Shown: positions 31,109-39,959, numbered from the stretch's first letter. The stretch is 64,000 nucleotides of DNA from Oligoflexus tunisiensis (GCF_001748245.1 NZ_BDFO01000001.1:7058346-7122345), one strand, 5' to 3'. Notes: generated by a model from the sequence alone, not told the origin. Numbers and translations: made by a program.

Positions 31109-32494
31109 CTACCCTTTGCCTTTGGGCTCAATCCCGTAAAGTTTCATCTTGCGATGCAGGTTGCTGCGTTCGAGGCCGATAGCGTCGGCAGTCTTGGTGA
31201 TATTCCATTGATTTTCTTCAAGCTTACCTAGAATGTAAGCTCTTTCAAAGTCTGTTTTTGCCTGCTTCAGCGTACTGGCTGCGAGAAACTCCTGGCTCAA
31301 GGGATCCCCGGTTTTTTCACTCGACCCCAGAAGATCCCGCAGAAAATCGGCTTCAATTACTTCAGCATCCGACATGATGCAGGCGCGTTCAAGCAGGTTT
31401 TTCAGCTCACGGATGTTGCCGGGCCACGGGTATTCCCGCATGGCTTTTTGCGCTTCCGGGCTCAAAATCTTCTGTTTTTCCCCCAGTTCGTGGGCCATTT
31501 TCGTCAAAAAGTGCTGGGCCAGATCAAAGATATCATCCCCGCGTTCCCGCAAGGGCGGCAGGTGAAAAGGCACTACATTCAGGCGATAGTAAAGATCCTC
31601 ACGGAATTGGCCGGTTTTGATCTGTTCTTTCAGGTCCTTGTTGGTGGCGGCGATCACCCGGACATCCACCGTGAGGGTTTCCGTACTGCCGACCCTTTCA
31701 AAGGCCTGTTCCTGCAGAATCCTTAATATTTTTGCCTGCGTGCGCAGCGACATATCGCCGATTTCATCCAGAAATAGCGTGCCCTGATGGGCCAGTTCAA
31801 ACTTGCCTTTTTTCTGGGAGATGGCGTTGGTAAAGGCGCCTTTGGTGTGGCCGAAGAGTTCGGATTCAATGAGCTCCTCGGGAATCGCCGCACAGTTTAC
31901 GGCCACAAAAGGTTTGGAGGCGCGCGAGCTTTTCTCATGGATATGCCGCGCCACCACTTCCTTGCCGGTTCCGTTTTCGCCGGTAATCAGGATCCACGCA
32001 TTACGCGGCGCGACCATATTGATCTGGCGCTTGATCTGGGAAATCAGCGGCGAGTTGCCGATCATGTCGGGAACCGAGGAATGACGGCTTTTCTCATCCA
32101 GCTGCAGGCGGATCTGCCGGGCATGATCGAGCAAAGGGATCAGTTTATCCAGCGACAGCGGTTTTTCCAGATAATCAAAGGCACCGAGCTTGGTGGCCCG
32201 CACCGCGGTTTCAATGGTGCCATGGCCGCTCATGATGACGATGGGCGTCGTGGGATTCACCTGCCGCATTTTTTGCAGAGTTTCGATGCCATCCATTCCC
32301 GGCATCCAGACATCCAGCAGAACCAGATCCGGCTGCCTGCGGCTGTAAAGCTGGAGGCCCACCTTGCCGTTTTCGGCGGTCACCGACTGCCAGCCTTCAT
32401 CTTCAAACACATCCGCCAGCGTTTTGCGGATACTCTCTTCATCATCAACAATCAAGGCGAGACAGGGTTCCCCGCTTTTCATGACTTCAGGCAT
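31109..32494 (-). CDS. NtrX-like sigma-54-dependent response regulator
   Basis: 461 residues. Receiver domain with phosphoacceptor Asp in LVLLDVWMPGMDGIETL and Lys in YLEKPLSL. Then an AAA+ domain: Walker A GENGTGKE, Walker B GTLFLDEIGDMSL, arginine finger region FREDLYYRLNVVPFHLPPLR. A Fis-type helix-turn-helix ends it (KTADAIGLERSNLHRKMKLY). The sigma-54 contact loop reads GAFTNA instead of GAFTGA. Start chosen at MPEVMKSGEP with GGGGG just upstream; this overlaps the kinase gene by 8 bases. Partner of the NtrY-like kinase. Confidence 0.92.
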   Translation of the reverse strand: MPEVMKSGEPCLALIVDDEESIRKTLADVFEDEGWQSVTAENGKVGLQLYSRRQPDLVLLDVWMPGMDGIETLQKMRQVNPTTPIVIMSGHGTIETAVRATKLGAFDYLEKPLSLDKLIPLLDHARQIRLQLDEKSRHSSVPDMIGNSPLISQIKRQINMVAPRNAWILITGENGTGKEVVARHIHEKSSRASKPFVAVNCAAIPEELIESELFGHTKGAFTNAISQKKGKFELAHQGTLFLDEIGDMSLRTQAKILRILQEQAFERVGSTETLTVDVRVIAATNKDLKEQIKTGQFREDLYYRLNVVPFHLPPLRERGDDIFDLAQHFLTKMAHELGEKQKILSPEAQKAMREYPWPGNIRELKNLLERACIMSDAEVIEADFLRDLLGSSEKTGDPLSQEFLAASTLKQAKTDFERAYILGKLEENQWNITKTADAIGLERSNLHRKMKLYGIEPKGKG

Positions 32495-34784
32495 GATGCC
32501 CCCTTTTCTGCTTGGCCTCGTGACAGGGCAACTCAATAATGATGACCGTACCTATCGGATGATTGTCGCCTATACGCAGATAGCCGCCGTGATCCGATAC
32601 GATCTGGTTGACGATCGCCAGACCTAGTCCCGTTCCTTCCTTTTTGGTGGAAAAATACGGTTCCAGGACGCGTTGTTTCAGATGCTCCGGTATGCCGCAG
32701 CCATTGTCAGCAATCTCGACCCTTATGGTGTTATAGTCCTCGAGCAGTCGGCTGCGAAGCAAAATTACGCCTTTTTCCCGGTCCTCCGGTATCGAGGCAA
32801 TGGAATTGGCAATGATATTCGTAAAGACCCGCAGCATCTGCTCCCGATCCAGGGGCACAAGGGGCAGCTGCCCCGAGAGACCTGATGTATCAAATTCGAC
32901 GGTTGCATAGCTCATACTGTAGAGCCCGACCACATCCCGCAGGATGGCATTGACGTCCTCGGGCTTCGTCTTGATGGACGGCAGACGCGAGAACTTGGAG
33001 AACTCATTCACGAGATCCCGCAGGGCGTCCACTTCCGAGACGATGGTTTCAATACAGCTGACAAAGACTTCCTGATCGCGTCCCTGAAACTGTTCCCCGA
33101 AGCGTCGCAGGAGCCTTTGTGCACTGATCTTGATCGGGTTAATCGGATTTTTGATTTCATGCGCGATGCGCCGCGCCACTTCCCGCCAGGCCGCCACGCG
33201 CTGGGCCTTGACCTGCTCACTGGCGTCATCGATCACGACCACGATGCCCAGGTCCTCGCCGTTTTCATCGACGATATGCGTCCCGTCGGCGAGCAGCGTC
33301 AGATCCCGGCCGATGTCGGACAGGTCAATCTCCCCGCTGAAGGATCCATACTGCACGCGTTCGCGGATGGGTCGCCAGAGCGCTTCGTTCAATTCATCGC
33401 CCAGCACATCCTCGATGTGTTGACCCAGAGCTTCATCCGCGCGCACATTCAGGAGCCGCTCGGCGGCGCGATTCATCGAGGTGACCCGATCCTCGGCATC
33501 GACCGCAAAAACACCGGCTCCGATGTTGCTCAGAATCACTTCCATATACTTGCGGCGACGGTCCAGCTCCTCGTTGGTTTTTTCCAGCTGCCGGGTAAAG
33601 TCCACCACCTTGTTTTCATGATCCTTCAGATCGGCAATCATGCTGTTGAACGCCCGAAACAGCTGGCCTGTTTCATCATCCGACCGCACCTCAAGGGCCA
33701 GGGAGTAGTTCCCGACCGCCACCTCGCGCGTGGCCTCGGCCAGTCTCTGGATGGGGGCAATGATCCCGCGCGCGACGTAAAAACCGAGCCAGGTGGCGGA
33801 GAAGACGATGATCACGACCATCAGGACGAGCAGAATCACGTAGCTCAGGCGATTGAGCTCCGCGCTGGGTTTCAGACTGGCAAATTCCTCGATGATGGTC
33901 TCCACACTTTGCAGGATTTGCGTATCAAAGCGCTCCTCCAGCACCACCATTCCCAAAAGATCCCGGCCGTCCGGCGTGAAGATGGGCGCCACACCCCGCA
34001 CCACATCCTGCCCTTCATCGGCGTCCACGATGGCCCGCGCGGTCAAACCTGGATGATCGCGAAAACGCTGCAGGGCATGCAGGATGAAACGCTGCTCACG
34101 CGCCGAAAGCGGGGCATTGTCATTCTCCTGATGCCAGGCCATGCGTCCGTCCCGATCATAGACCCGCACGTTGCCCACCCGAAATTCGCGGGAAAAACCC
34201 CGCAGCTTGCTGGCATTGATCTCATAGTAGGGATGCTTCGCATCGCCCAGATCCTGGCGAACGGGTTCCACGCGCTCCAAAGCCAGGCGGGCGAGACTCG
34301 CAAGACGACGCTGATCCCGATCGTAAACCATGGCGCCCGCCTCGCGGGTTCGATGCATGGTCGCCTCCACCCGCGTGGAAAACCAGGTTTCAAAGCTGTC
34401 GGTGAGAAAGCGGGTCGAGATATAAAAGAGCAGCGCGGTGGGTGCCACCGCAAAGAATACGAGGGCAATCACCAGCTTCGAACGCAGCTTGGAACCGATC
34501 ACCCCGCGGCGTCGATCCAAAACGAGTTTCACAATATTGCGAAACAGCATGAAACTCAGGATCAGAATCAGAACGACGTTGACGTTGATCAGCCCAAAGT
34601 AAACCAGGGAATTCAGGAATTCCGGATGCCGCGACAGGTCACGGCTCAAATCAAAGAGCCGTCCTTCCAGACGCGAAAGGGCCACAAAGAGAGTCGTGAC
34701 CAGGATCATGGCCACCAGTTCAAAGAGCCGTTTGCGTTCCTCGCGGGATCCTGCTCCCACCAATTTCAGCCAGCCAAGATCCAC
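32487..34784 (-). CDS. NtrY-like sensor histidine kinase
   Basis: 765-residue membrane kinase. N-terminal membrane helices (about residues 22-42, 55-75 and 98-120) are followed by an extracytoplasmic sensor region (about 125-320), another helix (SYVILLVLMVVIIVFSATWL), a HAMP domain, a PAS domain (VILSNIGAGVFAVDAEDRVT), the phosphoacceptor box REVARRIAHEIKNPINPIKI, and an ATPase domain with NIIANSIASIPED (N box), DNGCGIP (G1) and GTGLGLAIV (G2). The layout matches NtrY. In proteobacteria NtrYX responds to nitrogen or redox/envelope state; the signal here is unknown. Confidence 0.92.
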   Translation of the reverse strand: MDLGWLKLVGAGSREERKRLFELVAMILVTTLFVALSRLEGRLFDLSRDLSRHPEFLNSLVYFGLINVNVVLILILSFMLFRNIVKLVLDRRRGVIGSKLRSKLVIALVFFAVAPTALLFYISTRFLTDSFETWFSTRVEATMHRTREAGAMVYDRDQRRLASLARLALERVEPVRQDLGDAKHPYYEINASKLRGFSREFRVGNVRVYDRDGRMAWHQENDNAPLSAREQRFILHALQRFRDHPGLTARAIVDADEGQDVVRGVAPIFTPDGRDLLGMVVLEERFDTQILQSVETIIEEFASLKPSAELNRLSYVILLVLMVVIIVFSATWLGFYVARGIIAPIQRLAEATREVAVGNYSLALEVRSDDETGQLFRAFNSMIADLKDHENKVVDFTRQLEKTNEELDRRRKYMEVILSNIGAGVFAVDAEDRVTSMNRAAERLLNVRADEALGQHIEDVLGDELNEALWRPIRERVQYGSFSGEIDLSDIGRDLTLLADGTHIVDENGEDLGIVVVIDDASEQVKAQRVAAWREVARRIAHEIKNPINPIKISAQRLLRRFGEQFQGRDQEVFVSCIETIVSEVDALRDLVNEFSKFSRLPSIKTKPEDVNAILRDVVGLYSMSYATVEFDTSGLSGQLPLVPLDREQMLRVFTNIIANSIASIPEDREKGVILLRSRLLEDYNTIRVEIADNGCGIPEHLKQRVLEPYFSTKKEGTGLGLAIVNQIVSDHGGYLRIGDNHPIGTVIIIELPCHEAKQKRGHHA

Positions 34785-34801
34785 GCTTGAGCCACCCTTC
34801 C

Positions 34802-35443
34802 CTATTTCGCAACCGTATGCAGATACACTGAGGCAAAGGCATAGGAACGATACAGAAGACGCAATTCCACCTGACGGTTTGCGTCGCTTTTTATTTCCTT
34901 GAATTCCACGCGCACACTGGCGTCCACAACCGGACTGTTGGTCCTGACACTCACCACCTTGATGGGATCATCGGCCGCCATATCCACGACATCACCATCC
35001 TTGAGTTGGCGCTCAACACCTTTAACGTTCAGGGTCAGGGTCTGCAGCTCCGGCGTCAGCAGGGATACCAGGACCTCACCATGAACCTTCTGGCCCGTTC
35101 GGGTTTCGATCCGGTAAAGCGTGCCCGATTTATCGAGCGACCAGCCTTTTCCGAGCTCGCTCGTCGGAATCAGAATGCCGCGATCATCATCCTGCCAGCG
35201 CCGCGGCCCTTCGCCCCGATAGCCGACGAAATTGATGGTTTCCGCCCCCTTGGCCTGACCTTCGAGCACCGCATAGAGCAGAGTCAGGTCATCGCCGCGA
35301 ATCAATTCCAGACGATCCTTGCGGCTGACATCCTTTTCTGAGTCATTAATGCGCACTCTGACGCGATCCAGTTTGGGAGTCACAACAGCCTCGACGGCGG
35401 CGGTGTGAAGCAGCAGAAGGGGCAGAAGATGCCAAAGTCTCAT
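34802..35443 (-). CDS. secreted hypothetical protein upstream of NtrY-like kinase
   Basis: 213 residues with a clear signal peptide (MRLWHLLPLLLLHTAAVEAV). The start at 35443 is chosen for this; the longer frame adds 32 unrelated residues. The mature protein is probably beta-rich (LDRVRVRINDSEKDVSRKDR, then VKVVSVRTNSPVV-like strands); no family is recognised. It ends 17 bases before the NtrY-like gene and leads the five-gene operon, so it might modulate the kinase's periplasmic sensor. That is inference from position only. Confidence 0.7.
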   Translation of the reverse strand: MRLWHLLPLLLLHTAAVEAVVTPKLDRVRVRINDSEKDVSRKDRLELIRGDDLTLLYAVLEGQAKGAETINFVGYRGEGPRRWQDDDRGILIPTSELGKGWSLDKSGTLYRIETRTGQKVHGEVLVSLLTPELQTLTLNVKGVERQLKDGDVVDMAADDPIKVVSVRTNSPVVDASVRVEFKEIKSDANRQVELRLLYRSYAFASVYLHTVAK

Positions 35444-35529
35444 GGTTGTCAACGATCCCTCGCTCTGTTTAAATGAGGAAGACGCAACGATAACCCGTAG
35501 ATTAACATAGCCAGGATACGAAAGTCCCC

Positions 35530-36426
35530 ATGACCTCACATGATCCTGATCTTGTCGAACGATTCAGCGAGTCTCTGAAGGCCAAAAATCGGCAGCCAGC
35601 GACTGTGGAATCCTATTGTCGCGATGCCCAGGATTTTCTGCGGTTTTTGGAGAAAAGTCATCTGTCCCTCGACAAAGTCGAGCCGGAAACCCTCCTCTGG
35701 TTTCGCGACCATTTGCGGGATGCGGGCGGTGAGCGCGAAAATTCCGTGCGCCGCAAAGTGATCGGTGTTCGGCAGTTTTTCCGCTTTCTGGCCGATGAGC
35801 GGACGATACTTTCCTCACCCTTTGACATGATGCCGATACCCGAACGGGACGATTCGCTCGATGAAGGTCTCAGCGAAAGCCGTTTCCAGGCTCTGATCGA
35901 TCAGGTGTCCGAGCCGGGCATCAAGAATCGGCGCGATCGCGCCATCCTGTATCTTTTGGCTTACGAAGGCTTGAAAGCCAGCGAAATCATCGATATTCAA
36001 TGGCGAGATCTGATCGAGAGCAAACGCATTCAGACCCTTTCCGTTCCCGGTCTCAAGAGTCGCACCATTCAGCTGCAGGAAGCCACCAGCCAGGCGCTGA
36101 ACGAGTATGCCGCGACCTTTCAGGCCTGGCTGCGGCATCAAAGTCCCGAAGCGCGGGAACGTTATCCCTGGATGTTTGTCGCGTTCAAAGGCAAGGAACT
36201 GCCTCTGGTTCTGCCGCGCATGACCCGGCATGGCCTGAAATTCATGCTGCATGAGCTGGGGGAGAAATTGGGACTGAAGCATCTGCACACGGAAACCTTG
36301 CGTCATCACGCGATGTGTTATCAACTCGCCATCGGCCGTGGCCCCGAGGATGTCATGCATCATCTCGGTTTGCGCCGCCTCGGCAATATCGGCAAGCATC
36401 TGGCCCAGTACCGGAACCAGCCATGA
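35530..36426 (+). CDS. Xer-type tyrosine recombinase homologue, active site degenerate
   Basis: 298 residues with XerC/D architecture: an N-terminal SAM-like core-binding domain (NRQPATVESYCRDAQDFLRF, then FFRFLADERTILSSPF) and a C-terminal catalytic fold (RDRAILYLLAYEGLKASEII). Catalytic positions are largely changed. Box I Arg is Lys149 (GLKASE), box II reads E255-T-L-R258-H with the His replaced, the LGH histidine is Leu281, and the expected Tyr position holds His290, the nearest Tyr being 294. Only R258 and perhaps K176 remain. It is probably inactive as a recombinase but may still bind DNA. Coupled to tadA by an ATGA overlap. Confidence 0.85.
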   Translation: MTSHDPDLVERFSESLKAKNRQPATVESYCRDAQDFLRFLEKSHLSLDKVEPETLLWFRDHLRDAGGERENSVRRKVIGVRQFFRFLADERTILSSPFDMMPIPERDDSLDEGLSESRFQALIDQVSEPGIKNRRDRAILYLLAYEGLKASEIIDIQWRDLIESKRIQTLSVPGLKSRTIQLQEATSQALNEYAATFQAWLRHQSPEARERYPWMFVAFKGKELPLVLPRMTRHGLKFMLHELGEKLGLKHLHTETLRHHAMCYQLAIGRGPEDVMHHLGLRRLGNIGKHLAQYRNQP

Positions 36427-36959
36427 CCCCACACGAGCGCGACACACAATGGATGCGCTTTGCGCAGTCACTGGCCGCACATGCCGCGGCCCTGGGTGAA
36501 GTGCCGGTCGGAGCGGTGATCGTTGCCGACGATCGCATCGTGGCCACCGGTTTCAATCTTCGGGAAACCACGCGGCAGGCCACTGCGCATGCGGAGCTCC
36601 TCGCCATCGAAGAGGCGAGCCGGGTCCGTGGCAACTGGCGCCTCAGCGACTGTGAACTCTACGTCACGCTCGAACCCTGCATCATGTGCGCTGGCGTTAT
36701 CCATCAGGCCCGTTTGAAACGGGTGATCTTCGGCGCCTATGATCCCAAGGCCGGAGCGCTAGGCAGTCTTTATCAGATTCATGAGGATCAGCGCCTCAAT
36801 CATCGTTATCCCGTGTCCGGGGGTTTTTTGCAGGCGGAATGCAGCGCCCAGCTCTCAGCTTTTTTTGCGGCGCGACGGCGGCAAAAACTTCTGGAGGCGC
36901 AGAATCAAGGGCTTCCAGCGCAGCAGAATCAAAAACCCGGTGATGACGAGAGCCCATGA
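36423..36959 (+). CDS. tadA: tRNA-specific adenosine deaminase
   Basis: Converts A34 to inosine in tRNA-Arg(ACG). 178 residues. Zinc/catalytic motif H56-A-E58 and P85-C-x-x-C89 (LEPCIMCAG) are intact, with the family's FGAYDPKAGALGSL segment. Start chosen at MTPHERDTQW, overlapping the stop of the Xer-like gene (ATGA). The last about 35 codons overlap the end of msrQ on the other strand. Confidence 0.95.
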   Translation: MTPHERDTQWMRFAQSLAAHAAALGEVPVGAVIVADDRIVATGFNLRETTRQATAHAELLAIEEASRVRGNWRLSDCELYVTLEPCIMCAGVIHQARLKRVIFGAYDPKAGALGSLYQIHEDQRLNHRYPVSGGFLQAECSAQLSAFFAARRRQKLLEAQNQGLPAQQNQKPGDDESP

Positions 36960-37454
36960 GGCCTCCGCATAGGCTGTCTTGCGCGCCAGCATATAATGCA
37001 GCCCCACCAGAAGCACAGCAGGGAACACGAGCGCATGCAGCGTCTTCCATTTGCGCCCCAGTTTTTTCTGCGACCAAAGATTCGACGTCAAAGCCAGCGG
37101 AATAAGACAAGCGAGGGCGATCATTCCAAACCGGATATGAATCCGCTTGGTGAAATCATCGGCCAGTTCCCCCCAATCCCAGCCCTGATCGAGGGCCATA
37201 TAAATCAGCGAATGAATCGCTCCATAAAAAAATCCCAGCAGCCCGAGGATTTTTTTCCAGGACTGCAGCGCCCGCCATTTTCCGAGCTGCACAAGCGGCC
37301 TGACGGCCAGGCTGCCCATGAGAAACCCCATGCCCCAAAGTCCTGTCAAATGCAGAACATCCGTGACCGGATTCGGCCCACTGCCGTGCACGGAAAACAC
37401 GTAAATCAGCCAAAGAATCGGCAGCAGTCCGAGTGACCAACCGAAATATCGCAT
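36855..37454 (-). CDS. msrQ: MsrQ-like heme-binding membrane protein
   Basis: Predicted membrane b-type cytochrome of the ferric-reductase-like (YedZ/MsrQ) family, 199 residues with about six hydrophobic helices. Helix segments include FGWSLGLLPILWLIYVFSV, VLHLTGLWGMGFLMGSLAVR and LGLLGFFYGAIHSLIYMAL. Candidate heme ligands are the His residues in those helices and in KTLHALVFPAVLLVGLHYML. In other bacteria MsrQ passes electrons to the periplasmic reductase MsrP, repairing oxidised methionine; no msrP is in the window. Its 3' end overlaps tadA by 105 bp, antiparallel. Confidence 0.87.
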   Translation of the reverse strand: MRYFGWSLGLLPILWLIYVFSVHGSGPNPVTDVLHLTGLWGMGFLMGSLAVRPLVQLGKWRALQSWKKILGLLGFFYGAIHSLIYMALDQGWDWGELADDFTKRIHIRFGMIALACLIPLALTSNLWSQKKLGRKWKTLHALVFPAVLLVGLHYMLARKTAYAEASWALVITGFLILLRWKPLILRLQKFLPPSRRKKS

Positions 37455-37521
37455 GAGGACTGCTCCTTCTTCTGGTAGATTCCCGAAGTTCTATCGATCT
37501 TGGAACTGTCAGGAGAAAATA

Positions 37522-37884
37522 ATGTCTTACGATTTTTACAAAGTCATGCACTTCCTTGGGCTTTTCATGTTCTTCACCGCGCTCGGCGGGCAGTTCGTCC
37601 AGGCCATCAACGGCAATGATTCCAGGCAACAGCCGGGTCGTCGCTGGATGGGCATTTTCCACGGTATTGGTCTTCTGCTGGTGCTGGTGGCTGGTTTCGG
37701 ACTATCGGCCAAACTCGGCGTCGGCTTTCCAGGATGGGTGATCGGCAAGATTGTGATCTGGGTGCTGCTCGGTGGCATCGGAGCTCTGGCCGCACGCAAG
37801 CGCTCGCTGGCTGGCATGCTGTGGGTTGCGACCATTGCGCTCGGCATGTGCGCTGCCTATCTCGCGCGGGTCAAACCCTTCTGA
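37522..37884 (+). CDS. small integral membrane protein, four helices
   Basis: 120 residues, almost entirely hydrophobic, with about four membrane helices (YKVMHFLGLFMFFTALGGQF; GIFHGIGLLLVLVAGFGLSA; VIGKIVIWVLLGGIGALAA; LWVATIALGMCAAYLA). The first helix has the His-containing pattern seen in SirB2/CopD-like heme-associated membrane proteins, but I cannot assign a family. Start at 37522 has AGGAGAAAATA upstream; the longer frame has none. Divergent from msrQ with 67 bases between. Confidence 0.8.
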   Translation: MSYDFYKVMHFLGLFMFFTALGGQFVQAINGNDSRQQPGRRWMGIFHGIGLLLVLVAGFGLSAKLGVGFPGWVIGKIVIWVLLGGIGALAARKRSLAGMLWVATIALGMCAAYLARVKPF

Positions 37885-37939
37885 ATGTGAGGGCCTTCCC
37901 AATGTGAGGCCGGCATCGGCCCCCATGGAAGAGATTGGA

Positions 37940-38473
37940 TCACAGAGGTGTTTCCACCACTTCGGCCTTGGTGATCGTCACAGGGTCGATCGGACGATCC
38001 TGAGGTCCGGTCTTCACATCTCCGATCTTCTTGACGGTATCAAGACTTTCCTTGTCGGCGGTGCGGCCAAACACGGTGTATTGACCGTCGAGGTACGGCA
38101 CCCGCTCCAAACAGATAAAGAATTGTGAACCGGCAGAATTGGGATCATTGGTTCGAGCCATGGAAAGAACGCCTGGCTCATGCGGACGATTGTTGAATTC
38201 GGCCGGAATGGTGTAACCCGGGCCGCCGATGCCCGAACCCTTGGGGCAGCCGCCCTGGATCATGAAGCCTTTGATGACACGGTGAAAGGTCAGCCCATCA
38301 TAGAAACCGGCTTTGGTCAGCGAAATCAGGTTCTTCACATGGCCGGGAGCCACATCGGGAAAGAATTCCAGATGGATGGGGCCGTGATTAGTTGTCAGGT
38401 TGACTTGGTATCGGTTCTTGTTAAAGTCTATCGTCTTCTCGATATCTTTGACTTGCTGCTTCACATCTGTCAT
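37940..38473 (-). CDS. cyclophilin-type peptidyl-prolyl isomerase
   Basis: Catalyses proline cis-trans isomerisation; 177 residues with no signal peptide, so cytoplasmic (PpiB-like). Active-site blocks: FHRVIKGFMIQGGCPKGSG (catalytic Arg), MARTNDPNSAGSQFFICL and YTVFGRT. The first about 20 residues are an extra helical extension. Divergent from the RlmL-like gene. Confidence 0.95.
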   Translation of the reverse strand: MTDVKQQVKDIEKTIDFNKNRYQVNLTTNHGPIHLEFFPDVAPGHVKNLISLTKAGFYDGLTFHRVIKGFMIQGGCPKGSGIGGPGYTIPAEFNNRPHEPGVLSMARTNDPNSAGSQFFICLERVPYLDGQYTVFGRTADKESLDTVKKIGDVKTGPQDRPIDPVTITKAEVVETPL

Positions 38474-38549
38474 AAGCCATTCCTTTATACTAGTGCCCTC
38501 TGCAAAGAGGTGTTCAGAAATACCTGAATCCAGAGCGGGAGTAAATAAC

Positions 38550-39728
38550 TTGAACGCTTCCTATATCGCGATCTGCTCGCAGGATATCATCGACGCCACG
38601 GCGCAGGAACTCGAAAGCCATGGCGCCAGCAAAGTCGAAAAAGGCTATAAAGCCGTCTACTTCGAGGCGGATCAGGAGCTGGCTTATCGTCTGCATCTCA
38701 TGCTGCAAACGCCCAGTCGCATCCTGGAAGTTGTGCGCCGTGGAGGAGCTTCAAGTCTTGCAGTTGTTACCAATCAGGCCCGCAAGGTCAAGTGGGAAGA
38801 GTATTTCCGCCCTGATAGCACCTACCTCGTTGAAGGTGTTGCCGGTGATCGCGGTCCCAATGCGCCGACCGCAACGCTGATCAGCAAGTCCGTCCGGCTC
38901 GGCATTGAGGACGCCTTTCGCAAGATGGATCGACCTTTGCCCAAAGTTGATCTCAAGGATCCCAAAATAAAAGTCGTCGCCTTTTTGTTAGGCGGGGAAT
39001 TAACCATCAGCGTGGATTCCTCGGGGAAATCCATGCACAAGCGCGGCTATCGCGGTGAAGGTCATCCGGCACCGATCAAGGAAAATCTTGCGGCCGGCCT
39101 TCTGCGGCTGGCCGGTTATGATGGAACGCAGAATCTCTACGATCCCATGTGCGGCAGCGGCACCATCGTGATTGAAGGCGCGTTCATGGCTTTGGAAAAG
39201 GCGCCGCTGATTCACCGGAAAAAGGGTCAGTTTGGCTTCGAAAATTTTGCGAAATTTGATGCCCAGCTCTGGCGCAAGGTCCAGGACTCCTGTCGCGCGG
39301 AACGATTGAGTGAGCCGAAAGCGGGACTCTTTGCCAGCGATATCAGTCGCAACTATATCGAGGCCGCCCGGGAAAATGCTCTGCGGGCGCGGGTGGAGAA
39401 ATTTATTCAGTTTCGCAGCGGTTCCTTTTTTGATTTGAAACCGCCAGCGGAATCGGGACTTCTGATCAGCAACTTTCCTTATGGCGAGCGGATTGGCAAG
39501 CGCGATGAAGAGGAGCTGGTTCATTTTTATAAAAAGGTCGGTGATACTTTAAAGCAAAACTATGCAGGCTGGACCGCAGCTCTGCTCGTTGGCGAGGACA
39601 CGCCCTACAAGTTTATCGGCCTGCGTCCGCGGCGAAAGATTCCGATCGATAACGGTGGCATCCCCTGTCGTCTCTTGATCTTCAATCTTTACGCAGGAAA
39701 AAAATACAGCCAGACGGAAGAAGACTAA
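38550..39728 (+). CDS. THUMP-domain class I RNA methyltransferase, RlmL N-terminal type
   Basis: Predicted SAM-dependent N2-guanosine methyltransferase; RlmL modifies 23S G2445. 392 residues: THUMP RNA-binding domain (about 45-155) and Rossmann methyltransferase domain with DPMCGSGTIVIEGA and the catalytic-site motif N-F-P-Y-G-E-R (usually NPPYGER). It lacks the RlmK half of the E. coli fusion. The TTG at 38550 is chosen because the upstream 50 residues overlap the cyclophilin gene and GGGAG precedes it; no ATG fits. The Phe in NFPY is a conservative change at a key motif. Confidence 0.88.
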   Translation: MNASYIAICSQDIIDATAQELESHGASKVEKGYKAVYFEADQELAYRLHLMLQTPSRILEVVRRGGASSLAVVTNQARKVKWEEYFRPDSTYLVEGVAGDRGPNAPTATLISKSVRLGIEDAFRKMDRPLPKVDLKDPKIKVVAFLLGGELTISVDSSGKSMHKRGYRGEGHPAPIKENLAAGLLRLAGYDGTQNLYDPMCGSGTIVIEGAFMALEKAPLIHRKKGQFGFENFAKFDAQLWRKVQDSCRAERLSEPKAGLFASDISRNYIEAARENALRARVEKFIQFRSGSFFDLKPPAESGLLISNFPYGERIGKRDEEELVHFYKKVGDTLKQNYAGWTAALLVGEDTPYKFIGLRPRRKIPIDNGGIPCRLLIFNLYAGKKYSQTEED

Positions 39729-39959
39729 ACCTTCCCCCTAGTGATTCATACACAAAAAATTACAGCCGCCAGCCCTGGTTTGACAGCTTTCGACTGTTAT
39801 TCCAGGGCTCTGGATGAATTGCTCGTACACAGAAATCGCCTAACCTGCCACGATCGCGGCGGAAAACCGACTCTTTTTTTTGTGTATAAAGACGGCTCCC
39901 GCAAAGACCGAACAGTACATTAACACTTAGCCATCAATGTGCACACAAGGGGGAGCAAC
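39729..39959. promoter_or_regulatory. regulatory region with separated inverted repeat ATACACAAAAAA
   Basis: Between the RlmL-like stop and the first lipoprotein. ATACACAAAAAA (39749-39760) and its exact reverse complement TTTTTTGTGTAT (39876-39887) lie about 115 bases apart. The half-site TTTGTGTA recurs at 3372, 44431 and 44501. No gene is seen. A role in controlling the lipoprotein at 39960 is inferred. Confidence 0.45.

Noticed and set aside
35530..36426. Integrase marking a mobile element
   Set aside because: The protein is a degenerate chromosomal Xer homologue coupled to tadA; no att repeats, tRNA target or other mobile genes are nearby.
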